From Planctomycetota bacterium (lineage in GTDB: Bacteria; Planctomycetota; UBA1135; UBA2386), in NCBI GenBank assembly GCA_003235605.1, contig QJVU01000283.1, positions 1-9,027 on the forward strand: a DNA stretch of 9,027 nucleotides, read 5' to 3'. Position 1 is the first letter of the stretch; each line of letters starts with the position of its first letter. Under the pieces are notes generated by a model. The model saw only the letters and a program-made list of their open reading frames with translations, made no database searches and had not been told where the DNA came from. The position numbers and the translations under genes are program-made. Below are positions 5,611-9,027 of the stretch, piece by piece.

Positions 5611-7077
5611 GTGCACAGCCTCGACCAAGAGCGCACCGAGGGGCTGAAACAGACCGCCGCTTCAGGCTTCAAGTGGATGGCCCTGAGCCACGTGGTCCGC
5701 CTGACGGTGCACTTCCTGACCACCGCCGTCCTGGCGTGGCTGCTGCTGCCCGAGGATTTCGGCTTGATGGCAATGGCCGCGCTGATGGTCGGTGTCGTGC
5801 ACCTGTTCCGGGACTTCGGAACGGCGGCGGCCATCGTGCAACGACCCCGCCTCGACCACGACACCCTCTCAACGCTGTTCTGGACCAACGTGGCTGCGGG
5901 TGTGGCGCTTGCCGGCTTGGTGGCGCTGCTGGCACCCCTGGGCGCGATGCTCTTCGACGAACCGGGGATGACCCCCATCCTGGAGTGGTTGGCCCTGGGT
6001 GTGTTCCTGGCCAGCCTCGGCGCCGTGCCCCAGAGTCTGCTGCAGAAGCGGCTCTGTTTCGCTGCGTTGGCGCGCATCGAGATCGTTGCGCTGGTCGCGG
6101 GCGGCGCCACCGGTCTCACGGTGGCATTCGTGGGCGGTGGCGTCTGGGCGCTGGTTGCCCAGACCCTGGTCACCAACGGCGCACACGCCCTCATGGTCCT
6201 GGCGTGGGGGGCCTTTGTCCCCAGCCTGACATTCCGGCTCCACCGCCTTCGGGGCCTCGCCGCCTACAGCCTGAGCCTCGCAGGCTTCAACGTCCTCAAC
6301 TGGTGCATCCGCAACCTGGACCATCTGTTGGTGGGCATGTTCCTGGGTGCCACCGCGCTGGGCTACTACGCCCTTGCCTACCGGTTGCTGCTCTATCCGT
6401 TGCAGGGAGTGTCCAGCATCCTGTCTCGGGTGGCGTTCCCGATCTATTCCCGCATCCAGGACGATAACGCCCGTCTGCGCAACGCGCATCTGAAGATCAC
6501 CGGAGCCGTGGCAATGGTCTCGTTCCCGGTCATGGTGGGCATGCTGCTCGTCTGTCAGCCCATGGTGGTCTCCCTTCTGGGTCCCCGGTGGTTGCCCATG
6601 GCGCCGCTGGTTGCGATCTTCGCGCTGGTCGGCATACCGCAGAGCGTCGGTACCACAGTGGGCGCCATCTACCAGGCCAAGGGGCGGACCGACCTGATGT
6701 TCCGATGGGGAGTGCTGGTCGCGGTGGTGATGGCGCTGGCGTTCTCCGTCGGGCTGTTGTGGGGAATCCAGGGAGTGGCCAGTGCCTATGCCCTCGCTTC
6801 CCTGGCCCTGGTCTATCCGGGACTCCAGATCCCCTTCTCCCAGATAGGCCTGAGGGCGTCGGAGCTGGCCAGGTTCCTGATGCCCGCCCTCCGGGCCACG
6901 GCGGCGATGGCGGCCTGCACGCTGACCATACGCTTGTTGGTGGCGGAACACCTCGCGCCCGGATGGCACCTGGTGGTCGCGGTCGCCACGGGTGCGACGG
7001 CGTACGGTGTTGCGAGCCTGCTGTGGAACCGTCGTGCAATCCACGAGGTCCGCGACTTGCTCCTTGGCAGGGCTTGA
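5611..7077 (+). CDS. Polysaccharide flippase, Wzx/TuaB-like (MOP superfamily)
   Basis: This looks like an inner-membrane transporter that flips lipid-linked oligosaccharide to the periplasm for O-antigen, capsule or exopolysaccharide assembly. From GTG 5611 the product has 488 residues, normal for the family, with about 12 or more hydrophobic segments along its length. Typical features are the N-terminal GLKQTAASGFKWMALSHVVR (11-30), a Pro-acidic turn after helix 1 (LLPEDFGLMAMA), RNLDHLLVGMFLGATALGYY (234-253), FPIYSRIQDD (276-285) and LLGPRWLPMAPL (322-333). These resemble the Polysacc_synt_3 / WzxC-TuaB branch. The frame is open back to GTG 5461, which would add 50 low-complexity Arg/Ala/Pro/Ser-rich residues unlike the family, so 5611 is preferred although its purine-rich leader is not ideally spaced. 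It converges on the acyltransferase gene with a 19-bp gap. The glycan moved is unknown. Confidence 0.87.
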   Translation: MHSLDQERTEGLKQTAASGFKWMALSHVVRLTVHFLTTAVLAWLLLPEDFGLMAMAALMVGVVHLFRDFGTAAAIVQRPRLDHDTLSTLFWTNVAAGVALAGLVALLAPLGAMLFDEPGMTPILEWLALGVFLASLGAVPQSLLQKRLCFAALARIEIVALVAGGATGLTVAFVGGGVWALVAQTLVTNGAHALMVLAWGAFVPSLTFRLHRLRGLAAYSLSLAGFNVLNWCIRNLDHLLVGMFLGATALGYYALAYRLLLYPLQGVSSILSRVAFPIYSRIQDDNARLRNAHLKITGAVAMVSFPVMVGMLLVCQPMVVSLLGPRWLPMAPLVAIFALVGIPQSVGTTVGAIYQAKGRTDLMFRWGVLVAVVMALAFSVGLLWGIQGVASAYALASLALVYPGLQIPFSQIGLRASELARFLMPALRATAAMAACTLTIRLLVAEHLAPGWHLVVAVATGATAYGVASLLWNRRAIHEVRDLLLGRA

Positions 7078-7102
7078 GGCCGCCGGCCTGCGGGCATCAG
7101 CC
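7071..7102. terminator. Dyad covering both convergent stop codons
   Basis: AGGCC-GCC-GGCCT (7077-7089) forms the core, and the flanks GGC(T)TGA (7071-7077) and TCAGCC (7097-7102) can also pair with one bulge. The dyad contains the flippase TGA and the acyltransferase TGA of the opposite strand. There is no T-run; a two-way, hairpin-only terminator is possible. Confidence 0.3.
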
Positions 7103-8095
7103 CGACGGTTCCCGTGGCATCAGGCTCTGGGCGGCGGAGGCTACGCCGGTGGCGAGACGTCGCCACAGTGGCCGCACCCGCACGACAGGGCAGGGCAGTG
7201 CCTCCGCGCCAAACCCGCGCTTGAAGCTGTCCACTCCCTCGTTCCCCCCGCTGGGGTTGAAGTCGAACCAGCGGATCTCCTGCTGGCACGCGTGCTGGAT
7301 CGCCTCGCGGAGAAGCAGGTGCATGGGCCGGCGCGGCAGCTGGTTTGCGATGGCAGCGCTGTGCCAGTAGTTGGCGGTGTTCTTGGCGTAGAGGCACACG
7401 GCGCCGGCGACGAAGACCCCGCAGGTCTCCGCCACCCAGAGCTTGACGCTGGTGGAGGGGAGCCGGCTGAGCTCTTCGAACAGCACTTTCGGGTGCCGGG
7501 ATGTCGACCGCTTCCAACGGGCCAGGCAGTCCTGGTAGGCCGTGTAGTAGTTTGTCCAGTCGTCAGTGCTCTCTGCCAACCGAACGGTCATGCCATTCCG
7601 CGTCGCCTGGGTTGCGGCAGCGCGATGTCCTTTCGACCACCGGCGGTGAACGGTCTTGAAGCCAGGCGTGAGGTCGAGAGCCAGGGTCTCGTCGTAGTGG
7701 CGCGCGGCCACGCGGATGTTGAGAGCCTGCTGATCGTGGGGGTTGATGCGCCAATCCAGGCGGCCGAAGCCATGGGCAAGGTAGCGGGTCAGGGTCTCGG
7801 CGTGTTCATCTGACAGGGGCTTCTCGGTGAGCCAACCACCATAGGCTCCGGCGACCGTCGAATGGTAGCTGCGCACCAGTCCGCCAGCCCCGAGACCGAC
7901 CGACATCGGCAGCAAGGCACGCACCCCGTCCTCGAACGTCACCAGCCGAGGCCAGCTCTGGAGGCGGCCGCGGGTGGCCCGGTCCCAGAGCTGGGTCCAC
8001 TCCCTGGAGTGGAAGTAGGTCGCGTGCGGAGTGGCCTCGAAGAAGGCATCCCACTCCGCGTCCCTGGCCATGCGGACGGACTCGATCTTGAGCAT
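7097..8095 (-). CDS. FemAB/GNAT-like acyltransferase
   Basis: The 332-residue product resembles FemAB-type and related GNAT-fold (Acetyltransf_6) proteins of polysaccharide loci. Such enzymes transfer acyl groups, or amino acids from tRNA in the true Fem proteins. Evidence is the N-terminal ATYFHSREWTQLWDRA (22-40), a mid-protein SKGHRAAATQATRNGMTVRL (154-173) typical of the basic stretch before the second GNAT half, GVFVAGAVCLYAKNTANYWHSA (226-247), and the near-terminal WFDFNPSGGNEGVDSFKRGF (276-295), whose D-F-N-P/N-E-G/F-K-x-G-F-G pattern is the family hallmark. It is of usual length and looks intact. The ATG at 8095 has no clear Shine-Dalgarno; it lies 50 bp downstream of the glycosyltransferase stop on the same strand, so cotranscription is likely. 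The substrate is unknown: a sugar amino group of the local glycan is a guess. Confidence 0.78.
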   Translation of the reverse strand: MLKIESVRMARDAEWDAFFEATPHATYFHSREWTQLWDRATRGRLQSWPRLVTFEDGVRALLPMSVGLGAGGLVRSYHSTVAGAYGGWLTEKPLSDEHAETLTRYLAHGFGRLDWRINPHDQQALNIRVAARHYDETLALDLTPGFKTVHRRWSKGHRAAATQATRNGMTVRLAESTDDWTNYYTAYQDCLARWKRSTSRHPKVLFEELSRLPSTSVKLWVAETCGVFVAGAVCLYAKNTANYWHSAAIANQLPRRPMHLLLREAIQHACQQEIRWFDFNPSGGNEGVDSFKRGFGAEALPCPVVRVRPLWRRLATGVASAAQSLMPREPSG

Positions 8096-8145
8096 ACGAG
8101 GTTGTTATCGACCAGCAGCATCTGCCGACTGGAAGCGCGCCGCGC

Positions 8146-9027
8146 TCAGGCCAGGAGGGTCTCGTAGAGGCTCTGGACGCGCTCCACGTGGGCCCTGCGG
8201 GTGAACCTCTCCATGGCGGTGACCCTGCCCTGCTCCCCCATGCGTGCCGCGGCTTCCGGGTCGTCCAGCAAGTTGAGGATCCGCGATGCCATCGACGACG
8301 GCACCGACGCCGTGTCGGCGGTCTCGAACAGATAGCCGTTCACCCCATCCTCCACGATCTCCGCGATCCCTCCCACGTTGCTGGCGACCACCGGCCTCCC
8401 GACGGCATGGGCCTCGGCGATGGTGCGGCCGAAGGACTCCACCACCATGGAGGGATTTACCACGACGTCCATGGCGGACAACAGCCGGGGCACATCCTCT
8501 CGCTGGCCCAAGAACAGGACCTTGCCGAAGATGCCGATGTCCCGCGCGTGTGCCGCCAGCTCTTGCGGGTAGCCGTCGAGGCGATCCCGTCCGGAGTCGA
8601 ACAGCACACCCCCGACGATCACGAAGGTCACCTTGTCACGACGGGCAGCCACCTGCTTGGCGGCGTCCAGGAACTGCCTGTGGCCCTTCAATGGGTCCAT
8701 GCGGCCCACCATGCCGACGATGCACTCGTTCGCGGGTAGCTGCAGCTCGGCGCGAAGCTCGGCGCGCAGCTTGTCCTGCAGTGGGTATTGATCGAAGAAC
8801 TCCTCCGACACACCGTTGTAGATGACGTTGACCTTGTCGCCCATGCCGTGGCCATTGCTCAACGTTCTGGCCGTGGCATTGGAGTTGGCCACGATGCGGT
8901 CGGCCCAGGACACCACGTTCTTTGCTTGCTCGGGGTAGTCCAGATCCCGTACGTGCCAGACGCACGGCACGCTGGCCAATCGAGCGCCGAGGCAGCCGCA
9001 ATAGCCGGCGATGAGGGTATTGGTGTG
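8146..9027 (-). CDS. Glycosyltransferase family 4 (GT-B fold); N terminus outside window
   Basis: This is a nucleotide-sugar-dependent glycosyltransferase, probably acting at the inner face of the cytoplasmic membrane in assembly of the glycan of this locus. The frame is open to the right edge and 293 residues are visible. The residues before the apparent TTG at 8979 (HTNTLIAGYCGCLGAR) fit the family's N-terminal domain, so that TTG is not the start. Next come PCVWHVRD (21-28), VANSNATARTL (46-56), VIYNGVSEEFF (68-78), the donor-domain opening GMVGRMDPLKGH (105-116) with the conserved Arg and Lys, the E-x7-E pair ESFGRTIAEA (197-206) that binds the nucleotide sugar, and PVVASNVGGIAEIVEDGVNG (212-231). 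All are typical of GT4 (Glycos_transf_1). An LRAE-LRAE duplication lies at about 87-94. Donor and acceptor cannot be told from sequence. The acyltransferase gene follows after 50 bp. Confidence 0.92.
   Translation of the reverse strand, partial: HTNTLIAGYCGCLGARLASVPCVWHVRDLDYPEQAKNVVSWADRIVANSNATARTLSNGHGMGDKVNVIYNGVSEEFFDQYPLQDKLRAELRAELQLPANECIVGMVGRMDPLKGHRQFLDAAKQVAARRDKVTFVIVGGVLFDSGRDRLDGYPQELAAHARDIGIFGKVLFLGQREDVPRLLSAMDVVVNPSMVVESFGRTIAEAHAVGRPVVASNVGGIAEIVEDGVNGYLFETADTASVPSSMASRILNLLDDPEAAARMGEQGRVTAMERFTRRAHVERVQSLYETLLA
8744..8767 (-). repeat. 12-bp tandem duplication in the glycosyltransferase gene
   Basis: AGCTCGGCGCGA (8744-8755) is followed directly by AGCTCGGCGCGC (8756-8767), 11 of 12 bases equal. 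On the coding strand it gives LRAE twice, in the region before the donor domain. In-frame slippage is likely; a length change here should be tolerated. Confidence 0.75.

Noticed and set aside
5869..7044. Long minus-strand open frame of 391 residues opposite the flippase gene
   Set aside because: It is rich in Gln, His, Arg and Gly with no family motif, typical of an antisense shadow of a membrane-protein gene.
8134..8146. AGCGCG-C-CGCGCT dyad between the glycosyltransferase and acyltransferase genes
   Set aside because: The one-base centre cannot loop in RNA, there is no T-run, and alternating GC dyads are common in such DNA.
8977..8979. TTG as start of the glycosyltransferase
   Set aside because: The frame continues to the right edge with family-like residues (HTNTLIAGY...), so the gene is cut by the window.

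Overview
The window is a high-GC bacterial chromosome segment with ATG, GTG and TTG starts and tightly packed genes. It splits into a housekeeping half (1-4401) and an accessory surface-polysaccharide half (about 4778-9027), with a 376-bp divergent intergenic region between them. RsmJ and YicC point towards Proteobacteria. The gene order (type I-beta DAHP synthase, tpiA, secG, yicC, gmk, coaC) is not that of Escherichia coli, and I cannot name the genus.

Bases 1-3667 look like one plus-strand operon. It holds the 3' end of a DAHP synthase gene (shikimate pathway), tpiA (glycolysis; 4-bp overlap with the gene before), secG (Sec translocon), yicC (endoribonuclease family), gmk (GMP kinase) and a flavoprotein gene of the CoaC/HFCD decarboxylase family. 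The last gene is unusual. It has no CoaB ligase domain, carries Glu where the reductive-step Cys of phosphopantothenoylcysteine decarboxylases normally sits, and has six Cys within 19 residues. rpoZ, often found beside gmk, is absent. The operon converges on rsmJ (minus strand, 16S rRNA m2G1516 methyltransferase), overlapping it by 16 bp.

The region 4402-4777 separates rsmJ from a divergent XRE-type regulator gene. It contains a weak extended -10 element that also reads as a -10 on the other strand, and a four-G-run (quadruplex-type) motif on the minus strand just before the regulator start.

From 4778 on there is a polysaccharide locus: the XRE regulator, a 266-bp leader-like gap with a strong 11-bp-stem hairpin and repeated 9-mers, and a Wzx-type (MOP superfamily) flippase on the plus strand. 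Facing them on the minus strand are a family-4 glycosyltransferase, cut by the window end, and a FemAB/GNAT-like acyltransferase. Together these suggest that a glycan is assembled on a lipid carrier, flipped across the inner membrane and possibly decorated by acyl or aminoacyl transfer, with the XRE protein as candidate local regulator. No rRNA, tRNA, CRISPR array, insertion sequence or prophage gene was seen.
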